Below are positions 19,191 through 30,970 of a DNA stretch of 42,949 bases, piece after piece. The position numbers were made by a program, and so were the translations under genes. The notes beneath the pieces are model-generated. The model saw nothing but the letters and a program-made list of their open reading frames with translations. It was not told the DNA's origin and searched no databases. The DNA comes from Bondarzewia mesenterica (taxonomy: Eukaryota > Basidiomycota > Agaricomycetes > Russulales > Bondarzewiaceae), in assembly GCA_004802705.1 (NCBI GenBank), contig SGPL01000285.1, positions 1 to 42,949 on the forward strand. The letters are read 5' to 3'. Positions within the stretch are counted from its first letter, which is position 1. The number at the start of each line of letters is the position of its first letter.

Positions 19191-22100
19191 ATGGCACCCA
19201 AACGACGACGCACCTCCCCCCCCACATACTGACCGGGTTACTCGCAGAGCTAAACGGGAGGCAGATGCNAGNAATACGAANACTCCTGCCCCTCCTTTGC
19301 CGTCTACGTCCCGAGCNCCACNTGCTGTTCCAGTCGCTTCNGGNCTTCCAAAGGATGGTCCTAGTCATCTCGTGCATGGTTCCTCCTCTCNCGTGTCTTC
19401 GAAGAGGTCTNCTTCCTATGGACNTAGTTCCAAGTCTCNGGATGCTACTCCTAAGGCNGAACCTGTAGACGANGACCGCTCTGTCCTTNNNACTTCNNCA
19501 TCCNCTCNNNTGAANANNCTTGGAAAGNCAGANAATGCNTTCGCNAAAACTCACGAAGAGATGGATNNGANAGTTTTNNCCTTCGNCTCTANAANGCACC
19601 CNAANGGCGGCCCATGCCCTNCNGNTTANTNNCTNCTTGCTACTATNGNCNANGNNTGCGAGGAACTCGATCGTANATGGCGTACCANCNACNANGCAAA
19701 GGCNCTNGTNGATGCCCATGAGGANCTNNANNTTATGCTNGAAGATTGTTGGAGAAAAGGCACGTTNAGAGACATACGAGATTTNGGTGAGTTNGTNCTN
19801 TTGNTCNTCAANAGTTGGTCANGTTTGATGATNTGTTTCAGANATTCTATGGCGTANGTTGNCNGCCATACTANCACAATTGGGTNCTTCTCAGATGTTG
19901 TATAGCGACGCGNCATAAAAGNACTCGACGACNTCAATCACAGGACACGTCTCCNGAAGCACTNNTCGCTCTCCAATCTAGTCATCGNGGTATGTCATTG
20001 CGATGTTTCNGGACTTTCCNTNCCTAATNTTNNTCCAGTAACGGAGCTCGCCTGGAAGCGAGATTTTGTAGGNGACGGGGTNGACGCGCTTTGGAACCAN
20101 ATCGTCTATTATTGGGCGGCNCGGCCAGGGAATCAGCAGTCATACTACGCTAACTATGCAGCCATCGTCCAATCGTCTGGTATGGGCAAGTCTCGNTTGN
20201 TGGANGAGTTNTCCAAGACNCATTTTGTNATCCCCATGAATNTGAGAGCNCCCGAGGCTGGAGGTNCGTCAATTGNGACCGTTTCTGAGTGCTACGATCA
20301 TAATGNTTNTTCAGGATTCCCTGCTTGCGATGAGGAACTATATAAATATTGGGCTTTCCAAGCNAAGGACAAGGACGAGGCTCTGTTACGGGCATATGCG
20401 TTCATCAGGGCGCTCTTGCTCGCAGCNNGAGACGAGGTTAAGCGACTATACGAAACAAAACCAGGAGCTAACAAGTCNATCATCGCATCGTATTTCCGAG
20501 ACTTCATGACGGGGGGTCAGACAATGCGATNCCAAAGCTCAAGGAGGAGAAAATTCTACGATCAAGTCATCAGCCAAGCGANCAAGGTCAGAATCGATGC
20601 NCTATCTCTTGTTGGCANTCTNTTAATCGTATTCTAGNTAATGGAGAAGGGNCAAGAAGAGCTTCTAGAGCAGGCNAAGGAAAAGGCGGCACGTGCGTCG
20701 ACCACTCCGGATCCCGAAGTAGATTCCGAAGATGAATCTCGTAGACCTAGCAGTCCAACCTTCCAATTTAAACTGGATGTTCCAAAGGGTGCGTTCATAC
20801 CCGNACTATCTAAATGGCAAATTTTGACAGCACAGCCATGCAGGTAACGACATGAACGCGGTTCTCGACGCCGGTCTCCAGCTGGTTGACGCTATCTGTC
20901 AAACTAAAGAGGGCGATGAGCCCCTCATCCATGAATCACCTGTCTTCGTTCTCGCATTCGACGAGGCGCACACCATGACAAAGAACCAGGAGTCATGGTC
21001 GTCGTGGTCTACGTTCACCGAGCTTCGCCGTGCGCTTCGTGCTTTAACCAGCTCCCAAATACAAGCACCCTGTTACTCTTTGTTCTTGTCTACTACTGGA
21101 AAAATCACACAGTTCACGTCCGCCAAAGAGCACGATGCTTCAAATCGGGTTCAACTGGGAAACCTGCTCTTGGCTGAGCCATTCACGGATTTGGGCTTCG
21201 ACCAATTCGCCAGGAAGATGACCTTCGACGGAGAATGGACACTTGAGGAGGTTGCTCGTGATGAACATATGGTGACGCTTGGCAGGCCCTTGTAAGTGTC
21301 GCCACTTTCTGCACGCCCATCTTCTTGTGATGATCCATGGCTCCCCAAACAGGTTTGCATCACGTTTCTATCCGGGCAATGAGAACAAAGAAGGCAGAGG
21401 CAAGGCCATGAGCGCAAATAAATTGCAGGATATTCGAGCCGGCATCGTCGACTTCGCGGCTCAGAAGCTGATCAACGAAGCACCTAACTCTCCAAAAGAG
21501 CTGAAGTACTCGCAACAACTCGCCTGTCTATCTCATAGGCTGCCAATCGAGTTCTTGTCGAGCACGTACACTGGCTTGGAGCAGCAGCAGCATCAAGTCG
21601 AGGCGCATCTGCGCGTGGCTTTGAAGATTGACGATGGCTTCCGTACTGTGGTGACGACCTGTCCCTCAGAGCCCATCCTGGCTGAAGGCGCTCGGAGAAT
21701 TATGGACAGACCAGATTTCGACGCACCTAGGGCCCTGCAGTCTATCTTGGGCGGATTCTCGGTTCACCAGGGTGATCGTGGAGAACTGATTGCACTCTTA
21801 CTGCTCACTCTCGCTCGAGACGCAGCAGTGAACAAGAATGTCAGGGGAGCAAGGATGCGCGAAGTGGATCGCGTATTCTCTGTGAGCGAGTTTCTGGAAT
21901 GCCTATTCCAGCTCGGGGAAGTAGCATCTGGCCGCGTTCATCCTGACGACATCTTCGAGGCTCGTCCATCGGTGTCCAAAACGAAGGAGGAAGCCGGTCG
22001 CTCATTCAAGGACGCTTTTGCGAATTCTAAAATGCATTTCAACCATTTCATCAAAGTCCATAATCGGAAACTCCTCACTCGCAGACATCTCCTCTTCTTC

Positions 22101-22937
22101 GCCAGCCGCGGCATTGGGGTGTTGTGCGGGAACTCGCAGGGCGGGATCGACGCCTTTCTCCCCTTCACGTACGACGGCAGCAGATTGTCGATGCACAACA
22201 TGGGCGTCATCTTGTGGCAGTTCAAAAACGACCTGCGGTTCACGATGAACATCAAGGATTGGGTCTTCGATCTAATGGACCCGTACGAACTGGGACTATT
22301 CCAAGAAGAATCGGACGCCGAAATTCCCATTATCCGCGTGGTGCTCGCCTTGGCTGGTAGAACGCCCGCGCTGAAGGTCAGGTCACCTCCCTCTCCGTCT
22401 AATCCGACACCTGCCGCACCATCGACATCGACTGCGCCGACCGTTACGACCAGGAACAAAAGGAAGAGCAGAACTGTTCGTCTTGCCCCACCTAATACCA
22501 GGTCCAGATCGCGGGCCCCAGCGGTGAAGCCTACGGTCGCAACCAGGGGCAAGGGCAAGGGCAAAGGCAAGGGCAAAGCAAAAGAAGTAGAACTAATGGA
22601 AGGTATAGAGGAGGGAAAGGTGGAGTTGAACGAGAAGAGAGGGGAGGGTGAGAAGAACGCCGAGGAGCAGGCGAACGAGCCGCCGAAAAAATTCACCGCG
22701 TACGATATATGGTGCTCAGGCTTGACGAACGAAGTCTACGCACCTATCACACCGAGCTCGAGGGAAGTCTGGGCGACCATCCTCCGTGCTTCGCATGATT
22801 GGCGGATGATCTACAAGTCCGCATCGCACAACTATACACAGCTGAGGCAGTCGCAGAATCCAGGAGCGGCGACGGACGCGGGATTCTTCTCGTCTTGGAT
22901 ATCTGGGAACCTGTTGGATGATGTTAGCGAGGACTAA
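19191..22937 (+). CDS. Crinkler-like P-loop NTPase with C-terminal PD-(D/E)xK-type nuclease-like domain
   Basis: This is a long gene with exon 1 at about 19191-19786, poorly resolved exons to 20586, then 20638-20803, 20844-21291 and 21353-22937. The Lys/Arg-rich start (MAPKRRR) is broken by a C8 run at 19216-19223 that should probably be C7. The Walker A motif QSSGMGKSRL is at about 20170-20199, and a Walker B-like LAFDEAH lies at about 20951. The C-terminal part has GGIDAFLPF (about 22140-22166) and, after a spacer, LWQFKN (about 22212-22229): an Asp followed by Q-x-K, as in variant restriction-endonuclease folds. A GKGKGKGKGK tract and a Glu-rich tail follow. NTPase plus nuclease-like domain is the layout described for Crinkler-type effectors, which are expanded in basidiomycetes. 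Host defence, competition or genome conflict are all possible roles. Confidence 0.7.
22548..22578 (+). repeat. GGCAAG hexamer microsatellite (Gly-Lys repeat)
   Basis: About five GGCAAG/GGCAAA units encode a GKGKGKGKGK tract inside the Crinkler-like gene. Such a tract can change length by slippage and may serve as a basic nuclear-targeting segment. Confidence 0.7.
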
Positions 22938-23457
22938 AAGACTATTTGATGAGAGCGGGCTCTTGACAATTGGGTTTTCTTTGTATATTTTTCCACATTC
23001 GCCTTTTCGTCGTCTCATCTTGCAATACCCTGGTTCCGAACTCAGACTAACTGACAGTGCGCGGACATCTTCTATGTATGTACTTCAGTTCGTTTACTAG
23101 TACTAAATCTGTACCTATCTGCTTCGCATTATAATGTATCATATATTGATTTCAACGTGAATAAATAAGGTGTGAATCCTCACATTTCTTGCCGGCGACC
23201 ATTTCAGCTGGCGTTGTATCGGATGAAGCAAATGTTCTCGTACAATATTTGGGCCCGAGCGCGTAAGTGCCACCGCCAAGGATGCGTGTTGAAGTCTCCA
23301 AGGTGGATACACCAATCCAAAAATTGATAAGTAAAGTACTCAGCTCGGAATGCTCCAGGAAATGAATTTTTTTTTTTCACAAAAACTTCCATGAATCGAA
23401 TCCAGTATATCGTACAGAATACCCTTACTGTTAACCTCTTCAGCCTCGTTGTACACC
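22938..23457. other. Convergent 3' flanks, no gene seen
   Basis: The 3' ends of the Crinkler-like gene (plus) and glutamate decarboxylase (minus) face each other here. AATAAA occurs at 23159-23164, suitably placed as a plus-strand poly(A) signal. A T10 run lies at about 23368. No further gene is supported. Confidence 0.5.
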
Positions 23458-25698
23458 TCAACATGGCTTTGCGTAAGTGCCAGAGTACTTGGGAAGACCT
23501 TCCATATCGCATGCATCAATCCTACCGTGCATCTCCTCGTGAGTCCTAGACTGATGCGTGTGGTTTCCTAGGGCATTCAACGCATGTATTGGTGTGTCCT
23601 CCTTCGCTAGCGACTCGGTGAGCTCGATCTGTGTACGAAAACATTGAGCGAGTTGGAACAGGAAGTCGATTCACGCAAACGTACTATATCCGCGACGAGC
23701 CGGTCAATGAGGACTTCGGACAGGTTCTCTCTCACGACAACACGTAGAATCTCTACATTCTCCAGGTCAGGTGGCAATTCGTAGTTGGGGACGATCCTGC
23801 GTGCGAAGATAGGCGAAGATGCGCTTTAGAATAAGGTAATCAGCGCAGCGTTCTCGAATTACTCACCAACCCTTCGTTCGCAACAGAGTCTGGATCCATT
23901 TCTGCTGTACATCGGGATATTTCTTTTGGAAATCATCGGAGAAACGGAACGATACAACTGGAAGACCAGGGATATAGTTCTTGAAAGTGGAGACAAGAAT
24001 CAGCCCACAGTTGTCGCTGAATTGATGAATAGAGCTTACTGCCACATTCTCTTCGTCGAGGGCGCCCAAAGCCTTAGCAGCTCCGGAGATATTACCTCGC
24101 TCCACGAACCGATGAATATCGCTCAGTACTGTGTAATACCCGCTACGCTCAAGGGCGCGCGACAGCGTGCGGGCATTTTTTAACCCGTTGAGCGCGACCC
24201 TACGATAGCCTTCAAAGCCGAGGTTCACGAAGTTGAAATATTGTGCGATTATGGGCGCCGCTGGGCGAGAAAAGTTGAGCGAGAAAGAATATTCGACCGA
24301 GCCAAGGTAATGCAGTTCAAAAATGAGGTCCTTTGGAAGATACTTCTGCGAGCGCCAGATAATCCAGCCAACGCCGACGTAGGAAAGACCAAATTTGTGG
24401 CCAGATGTGTTGATCGAAACGACACGCGGAATTTTGAAGTCCCACTCAAGCTTGGGCTAGATGAGAAGCATAAGGCAATGTGACAACTCGAGATCTGTAG
24501 ATCTTACTGTCGCAAACGGTGCAACGAAGGCTCCCGAAGCCCCATCAACTTCAACAAAGGCGAATCTTCAGCTTCAGTGATTTCCCTCAGCTTGGAAGGG
24601 CGTTTACTCACCATGAATCGGTACTGAAATCCCCGTCTTAGCTTCATACTCATCCAAAAGCTGGGCCATCTCCTTGACAGGTTCATAATGGCCTGTATAA
24701 GTACCTAACTCGAATGTCAATGTCGATCGTTTCACAGTAAAGTTCACTTCGACGTACTGCCTAAAATGACGTACACGCCGATGGTGTTCTCATCAATATA
24801 CTTCATGGCCTTCTTCGGATCAAGCCTATATTTGCTCTCGACAGATACGGGAACCAGACGCATCTCGACATCGAAATAGCGTGCAAACTTCTCGAGTGCA
24901 ACTTGCGCATTTGAACCCATGACGATGTTCGGTCCTGGTTCGTGGATCGATTTGCCTGCGGCTTTGCGCTTCTCTTGCCAGATACGTTTCATTGCAAGTC
25001 CGCCCAGTTGAACAGCCTCAGATGAGCCGGTGGTAGCTGTGCCAACAGCTTGATGAGAGGATTCTGCATGCCACAGATCGCTGAGAATGGAGATGCCTGT
25101 AGGAACGTTGAAGAAAATGATGGTCGGTCAACTGGATTCGTTCTGAAATCACGGGAGTGAACTGACAGCGAGTATGAATTGCCTGCGTCATCGGATACTC
25201 ATCTTGATCTATCAGATTCTTCGACATGTTTTCTTGCATCAGCTTGTCAGCAGGCGCGGGCATCCATGTGTGTACAAAAGATGCCAGGTTGAGGAGGGGT
25301 AACCCATCAAGAGCGAGCTCGTCATGAATGAGTTGGTAAGTGGCATCGGCATCGGTTCCCTATCAAAGACGAGGATATTATCTCGGACAATTGTTTTGCT
25401 TCAAAGATAATGCTCTGCACCTTCGACGGTATTTTATATTTCGGGATGGAGGAAGTTCCATATCGAGCACCATAACTCAGATTACTCGGATCCGACTTGG
25501 TGAGGTGGTGCACATGCGACGGCTTGTCCTGAGAACAAGAATAAATGTCTGAATATTTCAATAACAGGATAATGGCCCTACCTTGGACTGCTCAATCAAT
25601 CGCTCTGGATCGACATGCTAAGCAAGTCGAAAAAAATCACGTCAGGCTACGAAAGACTCGGAAAGGTAGTAAGGAGGATAGACCTTGGAGAGGGCCAT
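23458..25698 (-). CDS. Glutamate decarboxylase (PLP)
   Basis: Exons (minus): 25698-25684, 25617-25582, 25528-25421, 25359-25167, 25096-24758, 24704-24612, 24548-24508, 24456-24040, 23979-23867, 23796-23685 and 23628-23458 give 545 residues. The enzyme turns L-glutamate into GABA and CO2 in the cytosol, using a proton, and feeds the GABA shunt. Group II decarboxylase marks: [17 protein letters not shown] near the N-terminus, [22 protein letters not shown] (D263 faces the PLP nitrogen) and NTSGHKFG (K296 binds PLP). The C-terminus ends KPC if exon 11 is read to the TGA at 23460; a GTAGGA donor in it offers another end. The intron 24039-23980 is 60 nt, in frame and stop-free; splicing it gives [17 protein letters not shown], as in relatives. 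Exon 1 encodes only MALSK. Confidence 0.93.
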
Positions 25699-26674
25699 GT
25701 TGGTTGCAACGTTGAACGTTGAGGGGGGAAAGACGATGAAGGGAGGAACATCATGGCTTTTATAAATGAAATTCAGCAGAGCGGGGCCAAACCTAGTGAC
25801 GGCAGTGGTGACCTCTGTCTCGCTCTAAATTTGGCCTTGACCCTCCTGAGAGTGACGTCATGAATCATAGAGGGATCTTGACTGATTTCAATGATATCTT
25901 TTAAACAACTTCAGCGAGGCAGAAAACAGACAAATTCAGCTGCAGGGGAATGCGCGCATAAAATGCTTGATTTGATCTGACTTGTAGCACATGTACTGCA
26001 GAAACTGAGAAAGCACGTGTTGGAAGAGTGCAAAGAGTGTTGGGAGTCGTTGGTCGGAGTACTGGAGTCTGGACGGACTCCGACAAATGACAAGTTTGTA
26101 GTACATACGCCTGTGTTACTTCAAGCTCCTGCCCCCTGTGCGCAGTTTTGGTAGACTCGTATCCAGCCGCTCGCACTTAGCTCGCGCTTACCTAATAGAC
26201 AAGCAATTGACGCGCGAGCTTTATCGCATGGAGTGTAGCGGAGTGTGAACGATAGCGGCTGTGTCCGAGCCTAGCAGTTTGGATTCCCCTCCGCATGGAT
26301 TTACTGTCCTCGGGAGGATTGTGCACAATTCTTCCCGTCGACCCAACGTCGACCAGGCGTGGTCAATTCATTTCTACTCAGTGCAGCGCTCGAGAATAAA
26401 AGAGATTTTTCGCAGTTAGTTCCGCAGCAAGTGTGACCTCAGCCGCTTTCAAAATTTCAAAATTTCAATCCTCCCGTGGTCAAATGATATGTCGATGAGG
26501 CTTGTCCGGAATTGGTCCGGAACGAAAACAAACACCCTCAAACACCCGATTTCCAATTTGTGACCATATTTTGTAACGCGTTACAAGCGCGTGTGTCACG
26601 CGTTGGGTCGCGCTTCAAGTTTGCTTGAATATTACGCGTCTGGCGTACCTCGGAAACTTACTCTGAACCTCACG
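25699..26674. promoter_or_regulatory. Divergent promoter region, glutamate decarboxylase / POLD2
   Basis: This 976-bp stretch has no coding signal. The POLD2 side carries three ACGCGT boxes (see the next entry). A TCCGGA pair (about 26504-26520) and AT-rich tracts are also present. No TATA box stands out on the POLD2 side. Confidence 0.5.
26576..26639 (+). promoter_or_regulatory. Cluster of three MCB (ACGCGT) boxes upstream of POLD2
   Basis: ACGCGT occurs at 26576-26581 (within the palindrome TAACGCGTTA), 26598-26603 and 26634-26639, that is, 36-99 bp upstream of the POLD2 ATG. In yeasts ACGCGT binds MBF (Mbp1/Swi6 or Res/Cdc10), which drives G1/S transcription of replication genes. Use of the same element here is inferred. 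Confidence 0.7.
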
Positions 26675-28531
26675 ATGTCCTCTCTCACTCCGATGTCAGC
26701 ATAATATTGTTCTTTTCAAGCTGATAATCAACTGAAACTTGCCTCACAATAGACCCACGCCTTCATCGTCTCTCATTCGTATTCCGACGACGGTTCTGCC
26801 ATTGATCGACAAAACGCCTTCCTTCGTTATCAACGCCGCCAACAAGTCCTTCAAGCACCAATATGCAAATATATATTTTGTAAGACTACGTCTGTTGAGG
26901 GATTTTGTAGAGAAGGAGGCAAGGAGACGATGGAAGGATGTTGCCGGTGAGTTTTGAGCAAGATCGGTCGGCTGGTCTGAAAATTGTGGAGGCGTACCAT
27001 CTGCAGATCGTTTGCATGGACTGATCTTCTCCTTGAAAACGTTGTAGGTTCACCAAAGCCAGTGCCCAGAGTATTAGACATAGTTAGAGGGCAACTTTGT
27101 TTCATCATCGGAACTGTGTATCTGGAGATGCCACTTAAGCCGAATGTTTTAGAAGACATTGGGAGAGATGTAAGTCCGCATATGTCCATCTCCCTGTTTG
27201 TCCAACGACTAACAAACGAAATAGCATTCCATCCCTGCTCCTCCTCCACGAGAGAAAATATACTCATCGGACGATGTCATCACACTTGAGGACGAGTCGG
27301 GACGGATTCAATTAGTCGGCGACAGTATAAAAAAAAGCACAGTTGGTTACGGGGGTAATTGCTGGGGTATTGGGCCTTGAGACAAACAGTGGGGAATTTG
27401 AGGTGGTGGATTTTTGTTTTGCCGGAATGGCTCCACAAGATGAGGACGAGGATGCAGATGACGGGATGGACGTAGACGGTGCGTCTGAACATATTCCCTG
27501 AACCATTTTTTGGGCTAACCGAAGCGCAATGAAGAGAAAGCTGAAGCACAATCTTCGAATGTATCCGAACAGACTGAAGAATATGTCGCGTTCGTTTCCG
27601 GACTTGACATAGGTTCACCCACTCCGTCAGAAGCACAAATACAAATCCTCGTTGAATACCTGACTGGGGAAGGCGGCGGTTCAGATGACCAAGTTATAGC
27701 TTCCCAGATCTCACGTCTTATTATCTTGGGCAACTCACTCGCACCAGTCAATGGGCCTGGTGCGAATCCAGAAGAAGCAGAGAAAGAGAAAGAGAAAGAG
27801 AAGAAGCCCGTCAGTCATGTTTCTCATCAGGCCTTTTACCCACCGATGTTTACAGTTCAATACAGCGCCGATATGGCTACGACTCGACCTATTTCTCGCC
27901 GCACCCAGCTCTTAACCTGTCTGCACATCTCCACGACCTTTCGCGCTCCATGCCTGTCCATCTCCTACCGGGCAGCACTGACCCCTCAGGCACGATCCTA
28001 CCCCAGCAACCCATCCCTCGAGCCATGTTCGGCGGTGCATCCACGTACGCCACATTTAGTTGCGAGACCAATCCCACTTACCTCCGACTTGCCTCGGGAT
28101 TGGATACGTCAGAAGCAGAAGGGAGATCGAAGAAACGCAGCCGCACAATTCTCGCAACATCCGGACAGCCGCTAGACGACATGTTCAAGTACTTACCCAG
28201 CCCACCGATGACGCGGTTGAAACTGGCAGAATCGACATTACGGTGGCGGCACATGGCTCCGACGGCGCCAGACACGCTTTGGTGTCACCCGTATTTCACC
28301 ACAGACCCGTTCGTGCTCACGCAGACGCCTGACATCTACGTCATTGGCTGCCAGCCACGATTTTCGACTCGCCTCGTGAAGCAAGGCTCGAAGCAGTGTA
28401 GAATCGTCCTGGTTCCAAAATTCGCAGAGACGGGCGTGCTGGTGCTCGTTGGGCTGAAAATGCTTGACGTCCGGATCGTGAAATTCTCCGTGGAAGGGAT
28501 GAGCGTCGGCACGTCGGCAGAGAGTGAGTGA
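26675..28531 (+). CDS. POLD2: DNA polymerase delta small (B) subunit
   Basis: Exons 26675-26694, 26753-26946, 27048-27169, 27225-27478, 27535-27809 and 27866-28531 give 509 residues if one A of the A8 run at 27329-27336 is surplus; as given, the frame breaks there. Features are FKHQYANIYFVRLRLLRDFV near the N-terminus, then an OB-fold region (RIQLVGDSIKK ... GVIAGVLGLETNSGEFEVVD), and a calcineurin-like but inactive phosphoesterase part (LPGSTDPSG, CHPYFTTDPFVL, VPKFAETGVLVLV). The protein bridges the catalytic subunit and the other small subunits at the replication fork in the nucleus. A GAGAAA microsatellite at 27778-27803 encodes Glu/Lys repeats in a loop. The gene is essential elsewhere, so the frame break is almost surely a base error. 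Confidence 0.93.
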
Positions 28532-29967
28532 TCGGCTAGCGTGTTTTACAGTTTGTTCTCACTGCGTTTCTGAACCGATTGCGCGCTGACCCAAGAGGAA
28601 CAGGTATCCTTTGTAATTACCAGCCTCTCCTTTCGGGTGCCATCCTGAAGGAAGGTTCATTTCAGCCGGAACGCGATCCGGCATTCTCAACGTCCATGCC
28701 CGAGGGCATTGCTGTACAACGTGTGAATTTTTGAATCTTATGTTGCTGACTACAAACCGCAAGGTATGTTCATGTTATTACCTCCGCGCTCGGTTGGATG
28801 GACCAGCCATCGTCGATCTCGTCAAGTTTCTTCGAAAACGCGTTCGAATCCCTCCACGTGAGGGTGATTTTTGCGCACGTGCACCAACCATTACAGATGT
28901 GACTCGAAGTTCTTCTCCTGCCTGTCATCCCGCGAGTCTGATCTCGAGGATGGCGGATCTTCGAAGTTGTTGTTACGGTCATCTCGGCATAGCACGTACC
29001 TGGCTGAAAAGCCCACTCCTTCCAGTTTCTAACCCAAGCCGGGCGAGATTTTCTCAGGTGTGAACGGCATCTCTGCCGCTTGCATGTCCCGGGTGCAATT
29101 CGCCAATGGGAATAGGAGAACACAAAGGGCGTGTAACTGAAGTTTGGCAAGCGATCGAACAGATGCATAGGAATGTGCGCCATGTCCTTCCGTTTCTCGA
29201 ACCTCCTGACGGTTGCTGCGCACGGAGCTCCGTCTTTAGGGTATCGAGTGAGGATGTCCTCGGGCGAAGTGCGGTGAGTGGGGCTATTCGTGTCGATGGC
29301 TGAATCATGTACTCGAGAGGCGGCGGGATCTCAGACGTTGTGATATCTGTTCATCCCGCAAGCACCAGGTCCAGCGATCGTCAGTTGGTCGTCATGGTCC
29401 GTGTGGACGGAGGAGCGACGATCTTCGTGCTCGTGCACACCTTGGTACGCAAAGCAGTCAAATGTGATTGTGGTTCTCTCTCATTTGACTACGAGTTACC
29501 TGTCAACTCCCAGACTAATCTTAGATGCTCAATCGCTCCAGTCATTCTTGGAAAAAAAGACACACGGTGAACTGTGTATATGGTGAGACAATTGCCTCGA
29601 CACTGCGAGGGAATTCTTTTCGATGTGTGAATCCCGTCTCCTTTCTTGGTTCTTTGATCGTGGCCAAGATTCCGGTTCTCCTGTTCAGTCTCTCGTCTGT
29701 TTCACATCGTCCTCAAGCCGTCCGCAATGTCTGCTGCCGGTCGACATTACAATGACCGTGTGTACTAAGTTTGCATTCACAGCCTTCCCAGCAGCGCGTT
29801 CTTTTCCATTATTCACACCTATCCGCAGCCAGTCGTATGATATATTTTTGTGGCTGCACTTAAAGGTTTCACACCTTGGCCCAGCTACCTACTATCCCAC
29901 CCTCAATTCCCCTTTGTCTGGGCCTCGTCACCCCCCTATTTTCTTTAAAATTTGAACATTTAAAGAC
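28532..29967. other. Region between POLD2 and cupredoxin, only weak coding signal
   Basis: The left part holds coding-like pieces on the minus strand (see the next entry). From about 29310 to 29967 I see no gene; open frames there lack conserved motifs. The bases just before 29968 are the cupredoxin leader. Confidence 0.4.
28559..29308 (-). CDS. Possible intron-rich gene of unknown function
   Basis: Several minus-strand pieces look coding but could not be joined with confidence. An upstream piece reads TSPEDILTRYPKDG ... HIPMHLFDRLPNF and can be spliced in frame (donor near 29146, acceptor near 29081) to KMPFTPEKISPGL. A final piece ends NLPSGWHPKGEAGNYKGYLF and stops at 28559. Between them are short introns or frame breaks. 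I recognise no family. It could be a degraded gene. Confidence 0.28.
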
Positions 29968-30970
29968 ATGATGTTCACCACCGTGCTGACTAGCCTTTTG
30001 CTCCCCATCGTCGTGAGCGCACAGGTCTACGGCCCAGCACCTGGAGGAGGAGGAAGCCCTGCGACGAGTTCTTCTGCCAGTGCTGCGGTACCTTCTGCGC
30101 CGCCGAGCACGTCTTCCCAGATCAATGTGCGTCCTATGTATTTTCTGATTTTAGGACGTAAACTCACCAGTGTAACCCGGCAGGTTGACGTTGCTGCTGG
30201 TGGAAGTTTCGTGTTTAACCCAAGTAACTTCACGGCTTCGAACGGCACGCTGGTGACTTTCTTTTTCCCGAGGTTCATCGCCATCTCTTCATGCTATATT
30301 TTGTTATCGAAAGCTGAATTGGATTATAGCGGTTCCATCGCCCATTCGGTGACGCAGTCGTCGTTCGCTGAGCCATGCACGTACCTGGCGGCTGCGAACG
30401 GGTCTTCTGGCGGCTTCGACTCGGGGCTACAGACGGGCGTCCAATTCACCGTCAATATTACCGATGATACGAAGCGTACGTCTACAATATCTCTTGCCCA
30501 TGATCACTAAAATCGTCCTCACGTTTGACATTTTTAGCTATCTGGTTCCACTGCAAGCAAGTGACTCACTGCGGTTTGGGAATGGTTGGGTAAGTGGCCA
30601 TATATTTACCACTAAGACTGAATGGCGTCATTGATACTGTCGCAGGTCGATCAATGCCCCATCCGCTGGCAACACCTTTGATGCTTTCAAGGCAGCCGCC
30701 CTCAACATCGGTTCGAATGAGGCTCAGGTAAAATATGTACCTGCTCGTAATTGATCAGATCTAAGCTGACGGTATATGCAGGAGTCGGACATTGGACCTG
30801 TGACGGGCGGCGTGGGTGCCATCGCCACGGCGGCCCCTGCAGCGACGGCGTCTGGCTCAAGCAGTGGGAGCGGGAGTGGATCTTCCTCCGGATCGTCTGA
30901 CGCGACTCGTATTGCGGCCAGCAGTGCCCTCGCATTGATCAGCGTCGCTGTAGCCTTTGCGTTTGCTTGA
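29968..30970 (+). CDS. Secreted, GPI-type cupredoxin (blue copper-like protein)
   Basis: Exons 29968-30126, 30184-30272, 30330-30475, 30538-30589, 30646-30727 and 30782-30970 give 238 residues. A signal peptide (FTTVLTSLLLPIVVSA) is followed by a Ser/Ala/Pro linker and one cupredoxin domain. The type 1 copper ligands are all present in the usual spacing: H88 (SIAHSVTQ), C137, H142 and M147 (C-x4-H-x4-M in FHCKQVTHCGLGM). A Ser/Gly-rich tail and a C-terminal hydrophobic segment (AASSALALISVAVAFAFA) suggest GPI anchoring to the wall or membrane. Proteins of this type are common in basidiomycetes and often expressed in fruiting or wood decay; the electron partner is unknown. There is one N, just after the stop. 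Confidence 0.92.

Noticed and set aside
23365..23460. Extension of glutamate decarboxylase through a GTAGGA donor and GCAAAG acceptor
   Set aside because: The extended tail is basic and unlike the family, whereas reading on to the TGA gives a short end closing in KPC. It is kept only as an alternative.
24017..24039. A 23-nt intron in glutamate decarboxylase (GTAAGC to TTCAG)
   Set aside because: It is below any known minimum, and the 60-nt version restores the conserved sequence.
29310..29955. Several plus-strand open frames before the cupredoxin
   Set aside because: They overlap each other in different frames, with no conserved motif and no consistent splice pattern.
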